In this document: positions 8,201 through 15,670 of the stretch, one piece after another
Position numbering within the stretch: position 1 is the stretch's first letter
Layout of the letters: each line of letters begins with the position of its first letter
DNA from: Clostridia bacterium
GTDB taxonomy: Bacteria; Bacillota; Clostridia; TANB77; CAG-508
Direction of reading: 5' to 3'
Assembly: GCA_022790685.1 (NCBI GenBank)
Contig: JAAVXQ010000038.1
Coordinates: forward strand, 1-23,134
Length of the DNA: 23,134 bases
Translations under genes and position numbers: made by a program
The notes under the pieces: generated by a model
Databases searched by the model: none
Seen by the model: the letters and a program-made list of their open reading frames with translations, nothing else
Told to the model about the DNA's origin: nothing

Positions 8201-8472
8201 GTCATGGAATTAGTACAATAGTTGTTGAAAAAATTTGGGAAGGAAAAGATAGTATTATAGATTTAATTCAGTCAGGAAGAATTAATTTTGTAATAAACAC
8301 TCCAACAAAAGGAAAACATGCTAATAGAGATGGATTTAAAATAAGAAGAATGGCTGTAGAGTGTAAAATACCATGTTTTACATCTTTAGATACAGTAAAT
8401 GCCTTATATCAAGCCATAGAAGATGATGTTACAGAGAAAGATTTGACACCTGTTGATATAACAAAAATATAA
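5271..8472 (+). CDS. carB: Carbamoyl-phosphate synthase large subunit, one +1 shift at 6945
   Basis: Large subunit of carbamoyl-phosphate synthase: two ATP-grasp synthetase halves that phosphorylate bicarbonate and carbamate. ATG 5271 overlaps the carA stop by one base and is preceded by GGGGG. The first half opens with [20 protein letters not shown] and carries the ATP-grasp segments ([35 protein letters not shown]). The second opens with VMVLGSGPIRIGQGIEFDYC (about residue 555) and has LVRPSYVLGGQGMA and IIEVNPRSSRTVPYISK. The C-terminal MGS-like allosteric domain includes FNIYATKGTASFL. The gene is read as 5271-6944 plus 6946-8472, 558 + 508 = 1066 aa, the normal length. Unshifted translation stops at TAG 6960-6962, giving only the 563-aa first half. 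The TTG at 7111 is internal, not a start. Confidence 0.92.
6942..6948 (+). other. +1 frameshift site 4: CTT CGG A in carB
   Basis: In-frame CGG at 6945-6947. Staying in frame adds five codons before TAG at 6960. Skipping C6945 gives GGA TCA GGA CCA, restoring VLGSGPIRIGQ at the start of the second synthetase half, which is nearly invariant in CarB. The preceding CTT is the same P-site codon as in the known prfB +1 site, but no Shine-Dalgarno-like element precedes it. Confidence 0.8.
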
Positions 8473-8513
8473 ACTTTATAAGTTTGTACAAATAAGTTAA
8501 AGGAAATTTTTGA

Positions 8514-8552
8514 TAAAAGAAAGTAATTTTTATATACTTTCTTTTATTTTTT
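8514..8552 (+). terminator. Intrinsic terminator after carB
   Basis: TAAAAGAAAGTA (8514-8525) pairs with TACTTTCTTTTA (8535-8546), 12 bp with a 9-nt loop, followed by a T run to 8552. Confidence 0.85.
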
Positions 8553-8573
8553 AAAGAAAGTTTACATAAATAG

Positions 8574-8602
8574 TTGCAAAAGATTTGAAAGTATGATATA
8601 AT
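8574..8602 (+). promoter_or_regulatory. Promoter of the Rossmann-protein gene
   Basis: TTGCAA (8574-8579), 17 bp, TATAAT (8597-8602). It is 30 bp upstream of ATG 8632, which has a full AGGAGG (8621-8626). Sigma-A type. Confidence 0.75.
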
Positions 8603-8631
8603 AGCAATGCCCATTATAATAGGAGGTAAAA

Positions 8632-9429
8632 ATGGAAAGGGAGAGACTAGAAAGATTAGCAGATAGCTATGAAAGAAAGCTAATCTTTGAAGGAAAAAAA
8701 GTAGCTTTTGAAAATCCAGATAAACTGGAAAAAGATGAAGTGTTAGCTTTAACAGAAAAAATATTTAGTGAACTTAATAGTATTGGAATAGTAAGAGGTT
8801 ATGGATATCATGAAACAGGTATAAAACTACCAGATAGCATATCAAGAGAAAGACAAGAGGAATTATTTGAAGACTTTTTAGACTGGTATCAAGTTATTCC
8901 TACTCCAAGTATGGATGTGTATAATTATGTAGTTACTAATTATCCCATAAATAGATTTCCTAGAGTTTTATGTGTAGGAGACGGAAAAAATAGTCATTTG
9001 GGAAGAAAACTTGCAATAAAAGGATATGATGTAGTTAGTGTAGATCCATTAGCTAGAAGTGCTTTTTCTGGAGAAAATGATAAAATAAAAGAAAAAAGAA
9101 AAGGTAGATTTCATGCAGTATCAGCACAGTTTTTAGATACCTCAAAAGATATGATAGACTGGGCAAATATTATTGTAGGAAGTAAAGTTCCGCTTTGTGC
9201 AGAATATCTTGTGAAAATGAAAAAGCCAACAATATTTAATATAAGTGAAAATCCAGAAATATGTAATATGAGATTTAAAGGAATTCCTATTACATCAGCA
9301 GAACAATTAAAAAAGGAAATTTCGAAATGTTCAGGAGTGATGATAAAGAGAATAGAAGATACTGATTTCTTAAGAAGAGAAAGAATCTTATTTATTTGTG
9401 GAGAAAAAGAAATAGAAGAAAGAGAATAA
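8632..9429 (+). CDS. Unrecognised protein with a SAM/nucleotide-binding Rossmann-like core
   Basis: 265 aa, monocistronic with its own promoter and terminator. I do not recognise the family. The first 110 residues are charged and helical (MERERLERLADSYERK). A Rossmann motif follows at about 112-139: VLCVGDGKNSHLGRKLA, then GYDVVSVDP with an acidic residue at the end of the second strand, as in class I SAM-dependent methyltransferases. Later strands (WANIIVGSKVP, PTIFNISENPE, RILFICG) fit a continuing alpha/beta fold. No catalytic NPPY-type motif is visible, so methyltransferase activity is not supported; a SAM- or nucleotide-binding role is inference. No membrane segments. Confidence 0.85.
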   Translation: MERERLERLADSYERKLIFEGKKVAFENPDKLEKDEVLALTEKIFSELNSIGIVRGYGYHETGIKLPDSISRERQEELFEDFLDWYQVIPTPSMDVYNYVVTNYPINRFPRVLCVGDGKNSHLGRKLAIKGYDVVSVDPLARSAFSGENDKIKEKRKGRFHAVSAQFLDTSKDMIDWANIIVGSKVPLCAEYLVKMKKPTIFNISENPEICNMRFKGIPITSAEQLKKEISKCSGVMIKRIEDTDFLRRERILFICGEKEIEERE

Positions 9430-9454
9430 AATATGAAAAATAAAATAATAGTAT

Positions 9455-9486
9455 AAAAAAGCTAATGTTTGTTCATTAGCTTTTTT
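9455..9486 (+). terminator. Intrinsic terminator
   Basis: AAAAAAGCTAATG (9455-9467) pairs with CATTAGCTTTTTT (9474-9486), 13 bp, with a 6-nt loop. Confidence 0.9.
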
Positions 9487-9499
9487 ATTATCTTTAATA

Positions 9500-9528
9500 T
9501 TGACAAATATTATTTTTTAAAATATAAT
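9500..9528 (+). promoter_or_regulatory. Consensus promoter of the ABC transporter operon
   Basis: TTGACA (9500-9505), 17 bp, TATAAT (9523-9528): a perfect sigma-A consensus, the strongest promoter in the window. A start near 9535 lies inside the dyad at 9529-9549, which suggests a strong promoter kept under repression. Confidence 0.85.
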
Positions 9529-9549
9529 TGTGCTATCACAAATAGTACA
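9529..9549 (+). promoter_or_regulatory. Operator-like dyad over the transcription start
   Basis: TGTGCTAT (9529-9536), spacer CACAA, ATAGTACA (9542-9549): 7 of 8 positions symmetric. A second, overlapping palindrome is TTGTG-CTAT-CACAA (9528-9541). The site abuts the -10 and covers the expected start, as for a repressor. The last gene of the operon encodes a YtrA-type GntR regulator, the obvious candidate ligand by inference. Confidence 0.6.
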
Positions 9550-9597
9550 GTTATAAATAACATTATATAAATTTGTTTATAAGGAGGGGATTTTTAT

Positions 9598-10494
9598 ATG
9601 ATAAAGATAACTAATTTAAGTAAATCATATGGAAAGAAAAAGGTATTAGAAAACTTAAATTGCAATATTAAAACTAATTCAATTTATGGTTTAGTCGGTG
9701 CGAATGGTGCGGGAAAATCAACATTACTTAGAATAATAAATGACGTTTTTAGAAGAGATTCTGGAAAAATAGAAATTGATGGATTAGAAATTGAAGATAA
9801 TGATGAACTTAAACAAAAATTAGTTTTTGTTCCAGATGATTTATATTTCTTTGCAGGATATACTTTAAAAGATATGGCTAAATTCTATAAAGATATGTAT
9901 ATAAATTTTGATATGAAATACTTAGAAGAATTAGCTAGTATTTTAAAGTTAGATATGAATGAGAAAATTCAGAATTTTTCAAAAGGAATGAAAAGACAAT
10001 GTGCTTTAATATGTGCTATTGCAACAAATGCTGATTATATGTTTTTTGATGAAACCTTTGATGGAGTAGATCCTGTAATTAGAAATTTATTAAAAAAGAT
10101 AATAGTAAAACAAATGCAAAAAAAGGAAACTACTATTATAATGACCTCACATAATTTAAGAGAACTAGAAGATATATGTGATAATTTAGGTCTTTTATAT
10201 AAAGGTGGCATTTTATTTGAAAGTGATATAGATACTTTAAAAACAAATATGTTTAAGATTCAAATTTCTTTGAAAGAAGAATTTAATAAAGAAACTTTTG
10301 ATATGCTAGAAATTATGAATTTTAAAAAGTTAGGAAGTATTGCAACCATTATAGCAAAAGGAGACAAAGAATTTGCTAAAGAAAAACTAGAAAAACTAAA
10401 TCCAGTAGTTCTAGACTTTTTACCACTTACCTTAGAAGAAATGTTTATATATGAAATGGAGGTATTAGGATATGAATTTAACCAAATTATTTAA
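9598..10494 (+). CDS. ABC transporter ATP-binding protein (YtrB-like)
   Basis: 298-aa ATPase subunit of an ABC transporter. ATG 9598 follows AAGGAGGGG (9581-9589). Walker A is GANGAGKST (about residues 34-42), the signature is NFSKGMKRQ, Walker B is YMFFDETFDGVD with the catalytic Glu, and the switch His is in TSHNLRELE. The usual Q-loop glutamine position reads FVPDD, i.e. it is replaced. DET instead of DEP and FSKGM are typical of the YtrB/EcsA-like group. The C-terminal 80 residues are a variable regulatory extension. The stop lies 23 bp inside the permease gene, so the two are translationally coupled. The substrate is unknown; the GntR partner suggests a peptide or cell-envelope-stress transporter. 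Confidence 0.93.
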   Translation: MIKITNLSKSYGKKKVLENLNCNIKTNSIYGLVGANGAGKSTLLRIINDVFRRDSGKIEIDGLEIEDNDELKQKLVFVPDDLYFFAGYTLKDMAKFYKDMYINFDMKYLEELASILKLDMNEKIQNFSKGMKRQCALICAIATNADYMFFDETFDGVDPVIRNLLKKIIVKQMQKKETTIIMTSHNLRELEDICDNLGLLYKGGILFESDIDTLKTNMFKIQISLKEEFNKETFDMLEIMNFKKLGSIATIIAKGDKEFAKEKLEKLNPVVLDFLPLTLEEMFIYEMEVLGYEFNQII

Positions 10495-12595
10495 TTTTAA
10501 ATTTTTAAAACAAAATTTAAAAAAATCAAAAGGTTTATTAGTTTTATTTTTAAGCTTAGTACCAGCATTTACATTTTTAGTAATAATGTTATCAGGAAAT
10601 GAAATAGTTCAAGAACCAATAGATCAAATAGAACTTTCAGTAATCAATATTTTAGGTTTATTTATAGTTCCAATAGTATTATCAATTAGTTTATTTGGAT
10701 ATGCTTTTAAAAGAAAAAGTATTGACTTTATTAATTCTATGCCAATAAATAGAAAAACAATATTTTTAACTAATACTTTAGCAGGAATTGTACTTATTAT
10801 ATTGATGCAACTTATAAATATGCTTGGATTATTTATTGTAAAAGCAATAAATACAAATATAATACTTTTTTCAGGAATGATAGTAGATATGTTTGTATAT
10901 TTTACAGTATCATATATATTTATGTTTGTTGCAACAAATATAGGTATGACTTTGGCTGGAAATATGCCAACACAAGTTGTTCTTACCATGCTTATAATAT
11001 TTTTTGTTCCATTTACAGTAGGAGCAATAAATAGGACCTTTTATAATAATTCAATAGATTATAATTTATTTGAAAATGGAAAAGAAATAGGATATATTGA
11101 TGCAAAAACGCCAATAGAAGAAACAATGCCATATAGAATAATTAGAATTGGCTTTACCAATTCTTTAGATGAAATTTATAATCAAAGATCAATAAATAAA
11201 ATGCTATTTTTATCAGTTTTGTATATAGGGATAGGATTATATTTATTTAGAAAAAGAAAATTTGAAAATGCACAAGAATCTTTTGAAAATCAATATGTAC
11301 ATTTTTTTACAAAAGCTCTTACAATTTTTCCTATGATTATGATTTTGTCAATATTTCATTATTTAGAATCAGAAATAGAATTAATATTATTTTGTGTAGC
11401 ATTTATAGTAGTATATTATTTTATATATGACTTAATAACAAGTAAGAAAATTAAACTTAAAGCCTCTATAATTAATTTAGTGGTAACACTTGTGGTTTTA
11501 AATGGAATTTGTTATGGAATAGTTGAATTTTCAGAGGAAAAAGAATTTGGAAAAATAAATAAAGAAGATATTAAAGGAATTGCTATAAACTTAAATAGTA
11601 CGTATAGAGAAGGATTTAATAATTCAGAAATACTAGATTACTATATGGAGGATAAAGATTTAATTAATTATGTGTATTATACCTCAAATTTAGAGGCAGA
11701 AGATAAAATTCATAGATATATTACTACAGATCCATATTCTATAGCAAGAATAAAATTAAAAAATGGAAAAACATATGATATGAATTTAGTAATTAAAACT
11801 AATAGATTTCCAAAACAAGAAGTAATAAATAAGTTAATTGAAAAATTAGAAAAAGATGAAAAATATGTAGAATTGTATAAAAAACAGTATAAAGCAGAAG
11901 GAACTATTATATCATATAATTCAAAAGTTCCAGATGATGAAAATGATTTCTTAGTTACAGCATTAGACAAATATATAGATAGCTGTACCTTTAGAGAACT
12001 TGTAGAATTAAAAACAGGTAGTATAAGTAAATATTCGTATTCAAATCACAAATTAACAGAGTATAAAGTGAAGGAGAATATTAGCCAAGAATTTTTTGAT
12101 AGAATTGTTAAAATTTCTAATGAAGAGGCAATAGAAGCTCTAAAATATGAAGATTATGATATTTATAATTATAGTATAATGTCTTCAAAAAAAGATTCAA
12201 TAAAAGCTTCTTCAAATGAAAAGGAAATTGCAGAAATTATAGATATAATATCTAAAGCAAATGAAATAAAGCTGGATAGAGATAAAGAACATTTTATAGT
12301 AGAGATGCATGTTTATTATGATTTAGAAGATAGAAATATTGGTGTAAATAGTAAAGTTATAAGATTTTATACAGATGATAGTAAAATATTGGAAATTTTT
12401 AATAGACCAGAAGATGAAGAAAGCTACTATTATAAAGCAAGTGGCAAAAACTATTATGATACAGATATAGATTTTAATAGTGATTTATATACCTCAAGTG
12501 TAGAACAGCCTCTAGAAGAAGAAAGTGCAGAAGAATTAAATGTTATTAGTAATGATATAGTATCAAATGAAATTATTAATACTCAAAATCAATAA
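10472..12595 (+). CDS. ABC-2-type permease with large soluble C-terminal domain
   Basis: 707-aa membrane partner of the preceding ATPase. ATG 10472 overlaps the end of the ATPase gene, with GGAGG at 10458-10462. About nine hydrophobic segments occupy residues 22-352, e.g. LLVLFLSLVPAFTFLVIML, LFIVPIVLSISLFGYAF, YFTVSYIFMFVATNIGM, FCVAFIVVYYFIYDL and IINLVVTLVVLNGICYG. The remaining 355 residues are hydrophilic, acidic and Lys-rich, ending in an Asn/Glu/Ser-rich tail. This half is unlike a short ABC-2 permease and may be an extracytoplasmic sensor or substrate-handling domain; that is inference. Followed 17 bp later by the GntR gene. Confidence 0.88.
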   Translation: MNLTKLFNFKFLKQNLKKSKGLLVLFLSLVPAFTFLVIMLSGNEIVQEPIDQIELSVINILGLFIVPIVLSISLFGYAFKRKSIDFINSMPINRKTIFLTNTLAGIVLIILMQLINMLGLFIVKAINTNIILFSGMIVDMFVYFTVSYIFMFVATNIGMTLAGNMPTQVVLTMLIIFFVPFTVGAINRTFYNNSIDYNLFENGKEIGYIDAKTPIEETMPYRIIRIGFTNSLDEIYNQRSINKMLFLSVLYIGIGLYLFRKRKFENAQESFENQYVHFFTKALTIFPMIMILSIFHYLESEIELILFCVAFIVVYYFIYDLITSKKIKLKASIINLVVTLVVLNGICYGIVEFSEEKEFGKINKEDIKGIAINLNSTYREGFNNSEILDYYMEDKDLINYVYYTSNLEAEDKIHRYITTDPYSIARIKLKNGKTYDMNLVIKTNRFPKQEVINKLIEKLEKDEKYVELYKKQYKAEGTIISYNSKVPDDENDFLVTALDKYIDSCTFRELVELKTGSISKYSYSNHKLTEYKVKENISQEFFDRIVKISNEEAIEALKYEDYDIYNYSIMSSKKDSIKASSNEKEIAEIIDIISKANEIKLDRDKEHFIVEMHVYYDLEDRNIGVNSKVIRFYTDDSKILEIFNRPEDEESYYYKASGKNYYDTDIDFNSDLYTSSVEQPLEEESAEELNVISNDIVSNEIINTQNQ

Positions 12596-12612
12596 AATAG
12601 GAGGTAGAGTGA

Positions 12613-12960
12613 ATGATAAATTTAGATTATCAAAGTAGAACTCCTATTTACGAACAAATAGTTACTGAAATTGAAAAGTATGTAGTACTTGGGATTTTTA
12701 AGCCAAAGGAACAAATAATGTCAATTAGAGAATTAGCAGAAACTTTGGGCGTTAATCCTAACACAGTAAAAAAAGCATATTCAGAACTTGAAAGAAAAGG
12801 AGTAATACAAACAATTTCGACAAAAGGAAATTTCATTTCAGATAATATTGATAATGTGGTTAAAAGAAATGTTGATGAAAAAATAGAAGAACTGAAAAGA
12901 ATTATTTTAGAATTAGAAAAATTAGGAATTGATAAAAAAGATATATTATCAATGCTATAG
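12613..12960 (+). CDS. GntR-family regulator, YtrA subfamily
   Basis: 115-aa transcription factor. ATG 12613 follows AGGAGGTAGAG. The winged helix-turn-helix is clear: RTPIYEQIVTEIEKYVVLGI, then MSIRELAETLGVNPNTVKKA and YSELERKGVIQTISTKGNF. The short C-terminal part (about 40 residues, two helices, VDEKIEELKRIILELEKLGI) replaces the large effector domain of other GntR proteins, which is the mark of the YtrA subfamily. Members usually repress the ABC operon they belong to. As last gene of this operon it probably acts on the dyad at 9529-9549. Closed by a strong terminator. Confidence 0.93.
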   Translation: MINLDYQSRTPIYEQIVTEIEKYVVLGIFKPKEQIMSIRELAETLGVNPNTVKKAYSELERKGVIQTISTKGNFISDNIDNVVKRNVDEKIEELKRIILELEKLGIDKKDILSML

Positions 12961-12975
12961 AAATAAGATAAATAT

Positions 12976-13012
12976 AAAAATATGTAAACTTTTTAAAGTT
13001 TACATATTTTTT
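12976..13012 (+). terminator. Intrinsic terminator of the ABC operon
   Basis: The arm 12976-12992 pairs perfectly with 12995-13011 (17 bp; core ATGTAAACTTT / AAAGTTTACAT) and ends in a T run. Confidence 0.9.
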
Positions 13013-13029
13013 GCGTCATAAAAAATTAC

Positions 13030-13058
13030 TTGTATAAGAAGTTTTATTATTATATAAT
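13030..13058 (+). promoter_or_regulatory. Possible distal promoter upstream of the TetR gene
   Basis: TTGTAT (13030-13035), 17 bp, TATAAT (13053-13058). It is about 140 bp from the TetR start; the better-placed promoter is at 13139. Confidence 0.4.
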
Positions 13059-13138
13059 TATAATGAATTTTATGTTTATTAGAAGTAGTACTTTTATAAA
13101 AACGAATTCTAACAATTGGTCAAATTTAAATAAATATA

Positions 13139-13171
13139 TTGCATATTTTTATACAAAAATATATAATATGC
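13139..13171 (+). promoter_or_regulatory. Promoter with embedded dyad for the TetR-acyl-CoA synthetase operon
   Basis: TTGCAT (13139-13144), 17 bp, TATAAT (13162-13167). The spacer holds the inverted repeat ATTTTT-ATAC-AAAAAT (13145-13160), and GCATATT (13141-13147) is mirrored by AATATGC (13165-13171). A dyad over the spacer and -10 is a plausible TetR autoregulatory operator (inference). Confidence 0.6.
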
Positions 13172-13199
13172 ATAAGTTTAAGATGTTTGGGTGGAAAAT

Positions 13200-13766
13200 A
13201 TGAATAAAACAAAAAGGAAAATATTTGAGACTTCAATGAAGTTATTTGCAGAAAAAGGATACGATGCTACAAGTATTGAAGAAATAACTGCGGTGGTTGG
13301 AGTAGCTAAAGGAACATTGTATTATCATTTCTCTAGTAAAGAGGAAATTTTTAATTTCCTAGTAGAAGAAGGAATGAAGTTACTAAGAAATAGTATAGAA
13401 ATTAAAACTTCTAAATGTGAAACTACTTTAGATAAATTAAAAGCAGTTTCTTTAATTCAACTTAAAACCATATATAAATATGAAAATATCTTAACAATAG
13501 TTTTAAGTCAGGCACTTGGAAATGAAAAAAGAAATGTTTTTTGCAAAGAGAAAATTATAGAATATATTACAGTTATTGAAAACATTCTAAAAGAAGGTTT
13601 CCAAAAGAAAGATATAAAGATATGTGATCCTGCACTTTTAGCTTCAGAAATGTTTTCATTAACATATGCAACTCTTATATATAGAAGAAAGCTAAATATA
13701 GAAGCTATTGATATTCAAGCAATATATAAAGAATATGAAAAAAATTTATTTTACAAATTAGTTTAA
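13200..13766 (+). CDS. TetR/AcrR-family transcriptional regulator
   Basis: 188-aa regulator. I choose ATG 13200 over the in-frame GTG at 13191, because GGGTGG (13189-13194) is correctly placed for it. The N-terminal helix-turn-helix is typical: KIFETSMKLFAEKGYDATSI, then EEITAVVGVAKGTLYYHFSS. The rest is the helical ligand-binding and dimer domain. It is 23 bp upstream of a long-chain acyl-CoA synthetase gene in the same direction. By analogy with FadR-type TetR proteins it may respond to fatty acids or acyl-CoA and control that gene and itself; the ligand cannot be told from sequence. Confidence 0.92.
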   Translation: MNKTKRKIFETSMKLFAEKGYDATSIEEITAVVGVAKGTLYYHFSSKEEIFNFLVEEGMKLLRNSIEIKTSKCETTLDKLKAVSLIQLKTIYKYENILTIVLSQALGNEKRNVFCKEKIIEYITVIENILKEGFQKKDIKICDPALLASEMFSLTYATLIYRRKLNIEAIDIQAIYKEYEKNLFYKLV

Positions 13767-13789
13767 AGAATAAAAATGGGGAGAAAAAA

Positions 13790-15535
13790 ATGAGTGATAG
13801 AAAACATAAAGTAAGTGATAAATTATATGAAGCAAAAAAATTTAATAATTTTAAAGAAATGCTACAAAATACAAAAAAAGAATTTGGAGAAGAAGTTGCT
13901 TTTAAATTTAAAACAGAAAAAACAGATGTATTTAAGGAAATGAAATATTCAGAATATATTGAAGAAATTGAAGCTTTAGGAACATCTTTGATAAGCATAG
14001 GTCTAAAGGATAAAAGAATTGGAATTATTTCAGAAAATAGATATGAATGGGAAGAAGCATATTTAGCTATAACTTGTGGAACAGGGACTGTTGTTCCGCT
14101 AGATAGAGCACTTCCAGAAACAGAGATAATTAGTTTAATAGAACGTTCAGAAATGGAAGCGATTTTTTATTCTTCAAAATATGATGAAATAATGAAAAAA
14201 GTAAAAACTGAAAATATTGGAAAACTTCAGTATTTTATATCAATGGATAATAAAAATACTGAAGGAGAAATATATTCACAAAAAGAACTAGTTAATCTAG
14301 GAAAAGGACTTTTAAAAAATGGTGCAAAAAGTTTTACTGATGCTAAAGTAGATAGTGATGTAATGACAATAATGTTATTTACATCTGGCACAACTTCAAT
14401 GTCAAAAGCAGTAGCTTTATCACAAAGAAATATTTGTAGCAATGTATATGATATTTCTACTGTATTTGATGTGAATAAAAATGATACTTTATTATCATTT
14501 TTACCATTACATCACACTTTTGAATCAACAGTTGGATTTTTATATCCATTTAGTGTTGGTGCAAAATTAGCTTTTTGTGAAGGAATAAGACATATAGCAG
14601 ATAATATAAAAGAGTATAAAATAAGTGTAATGATTTCTGTTCCAATTTTATTTGAGAACATGTATAAAAAAGTTATGCAAGCAATAGAAAAGAAGGGAAA
14701 AGCTAAAAAGCTAAAATTCGGAATGATGCTTAGCAATTTTCTTATGAAATTTGGTATAGATAAAAGAAGAAAAATATTTTCAGAAATACATGAAACTCTT
14801 GGCGGAAATGTAAGACTATTTGTAGCAGGTGCTGCAGCTTTTGAGCCAGAAGTTGAAAAAGGTTTTAATAGTCTAGGAATAGAAACATATCAAGGCTATG
14901 GTTTAACAGAAACTTCACCTGTTATAGCAGCAGAACATAAAAAATGTATAAAAGTAGGGTCAGTAGGACAAATATTTCCAAGTTTAGAAGCAAAAATAAT
15001 TGATCCAAATGAACAAGGAATTGGAGAACTTGCAGTAAAAGGACCTACTGTAATGCTTGAATATTATGAAAATGAAGAAGCTACTAAAGAAACGATTGTG
15101 GATGGATGGCTTTTAACAGGAGATTTAGCATATTTTGATCAAGATGATTACTTATTTATTACAGGTAGAAAGAAAAATGTTATAGTTTTAAAAAATGGGA
15201 AAAACGTATATCCAGAGGAAATAGAGAGTTTACTTGCAAAAATTCCATCAGTCAAAGAGTCTTTTGTTTACGGAAAGGCTGATGAGGAGGATGAAAATGA
15301 TTTGAAAATATGTGCTAAAATAGTTTATGATAAAGAAGATGTAAAAGAAAATTACATGACTGAGGATGAAAATGAGATAAAAGAAAAAATTTGGGAAAAA
15401 GTAAAAGAGATTAATAAACAAATGCCTACATATAAATACATTAAAGAGATAATTGTTACAGACCAAGAACTAATAAAAACAACTACACAAAAAGTAAAAA
15501 GATTTGAGGAAATTAAGACTATAAATAAAAGATAA
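13790..15535 (+). CDS. AMP-dependent synthetase, long-chain-fatty-acid CoA ligase type
   Basis: 581-aa ANL-superfamily adenylating enzyme, probably activating fatty acids to acyl-CoA through an acyl-AMP intermediate. ATG 13790 follows GGGGAG. Motifs in order: the P-loop-like LFTSGTTSMSKAVALS (TSGTT about residues 198-202), LSFLPLHHTFE, GYGLTETSPV (near 370), LLTGDLAYFDQDDYLFITGR (near 441), and the NGKNVYPEEIE hinge region with the catalytic-Lys tail ending TTTQKVKRF. TSGTTSMSKA departs from the common TSGTTGxPKG. The length and the order of motifs fit the FadD/Faa group. In one unit with a TetR gene, no beta-oxidation genes nearby, so the role may be recycling of exogenous fatty acids. Confidence 0.92.
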   Translation: MSDRKHKVSDKLYEAKKFNNFKEMLQNTKKEFGEEVAFKFKTEKTDVFKEMKYSEYIEEIEALGTSLISIGLKDKRIGIISENRYEWEEAYLAITCGTGTVVPLDRALPETEIISLIERSEMEAIFYSSKYDEIMKKVKTENIGKLQYFISMDNKNTEGEIYSQKELVNLGKGLLKNGAKSFTDAKVDSDVMTIMLFTSGTTSMSKAVALSQRNICSNVYDISTVFDVNKNDTLLSFLPLHHTFESTVGFLYPFSVGAKLAFCEGIRHIADNIKEYKISVMISVPILFENMYKKVMQAIEKKGKAKKLKFGMMLSNFLMKFGIDKRRKIFSEIHETLGGNVRLFVAGAAAFEPEVEKGFNSLGIETYQGYGLTETSPVIAAEHKKCIKVGSVGQIFPSLEAKIIDPNEQGIGELAVKGPTVMLEYYENEEATKETIVDGWLLTGDLAYFDQDDYLFITGRKKNVIVLKNGKNVYPEEIESLLAKIPSVKESFVYGKADEEDENDLKICAKIVYDKEDVKENYMTEDENEIKEKIWEKVKEINKQMPTYKYIKEIIVTDQELIKTTTQKVKRFEEIKTINKR

Positions 15536-15539
15536 AATG

Positions 15540-15574
15540 TTACAAAATATTACAAAAATGTAACGAAAATGTAA
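15540..15574 (+). promoter_or_regulatory. Four TTACA/TGTAA half-sites, possible response-regulator box
   Basis: TTACA at 15540-15544 and 15550-15554, and TGTAA at 15559-15563 and 15570-15574: two direct pairs with 10- and 11-bp period facing each other. Helical-turn spacing upstream of a -35 (15596) is typical of response regulators such as PhoP. No U tract follows, so it is not a good terminator. The identity of the binding protein is inference. Confidence 0.45.
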
Positions 15575-15595
15575 TGAAAAAAGTCGAAAAATCCC

Positions 15596-15624
15596 TTGTA
15601 TCTTTGGGAAAAACATTGTATAAT
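15596..15624 (+). promoter_or_regulatory. Promoter of the hypothetical gene at 15671
   Basis: TTGTAT (15596-15601), 17 bp, TATAAT (15619-15624); ATG 15671 lies 47 bp downstream with AAGGAGG at 15657-15663. Confidence 0.75.
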
Positions 15625-15670
15625 AATTTTAGTATTTAAGTTAACAATTAGTACGAAGGAGGTAGTTTAC

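Noticed and set aside
4193..8472. carA and carB as decayed pseudogenes
   Set aside because: All three breaks are the same single-base event at CGGA, total lengths are normal, catalytic motifs are intact and no other stop or indel is present. Random decay would not give one repeated lesion type. A systematic sequence artefact remains possible and is stated as the main alternative.
7111..8472. A separate gene starting at TTG 7111
   Set aside because: The frame is open upstream to 6946 and encodes the conserved start of the second CarB half; no ribosome binding site precedes 7111.
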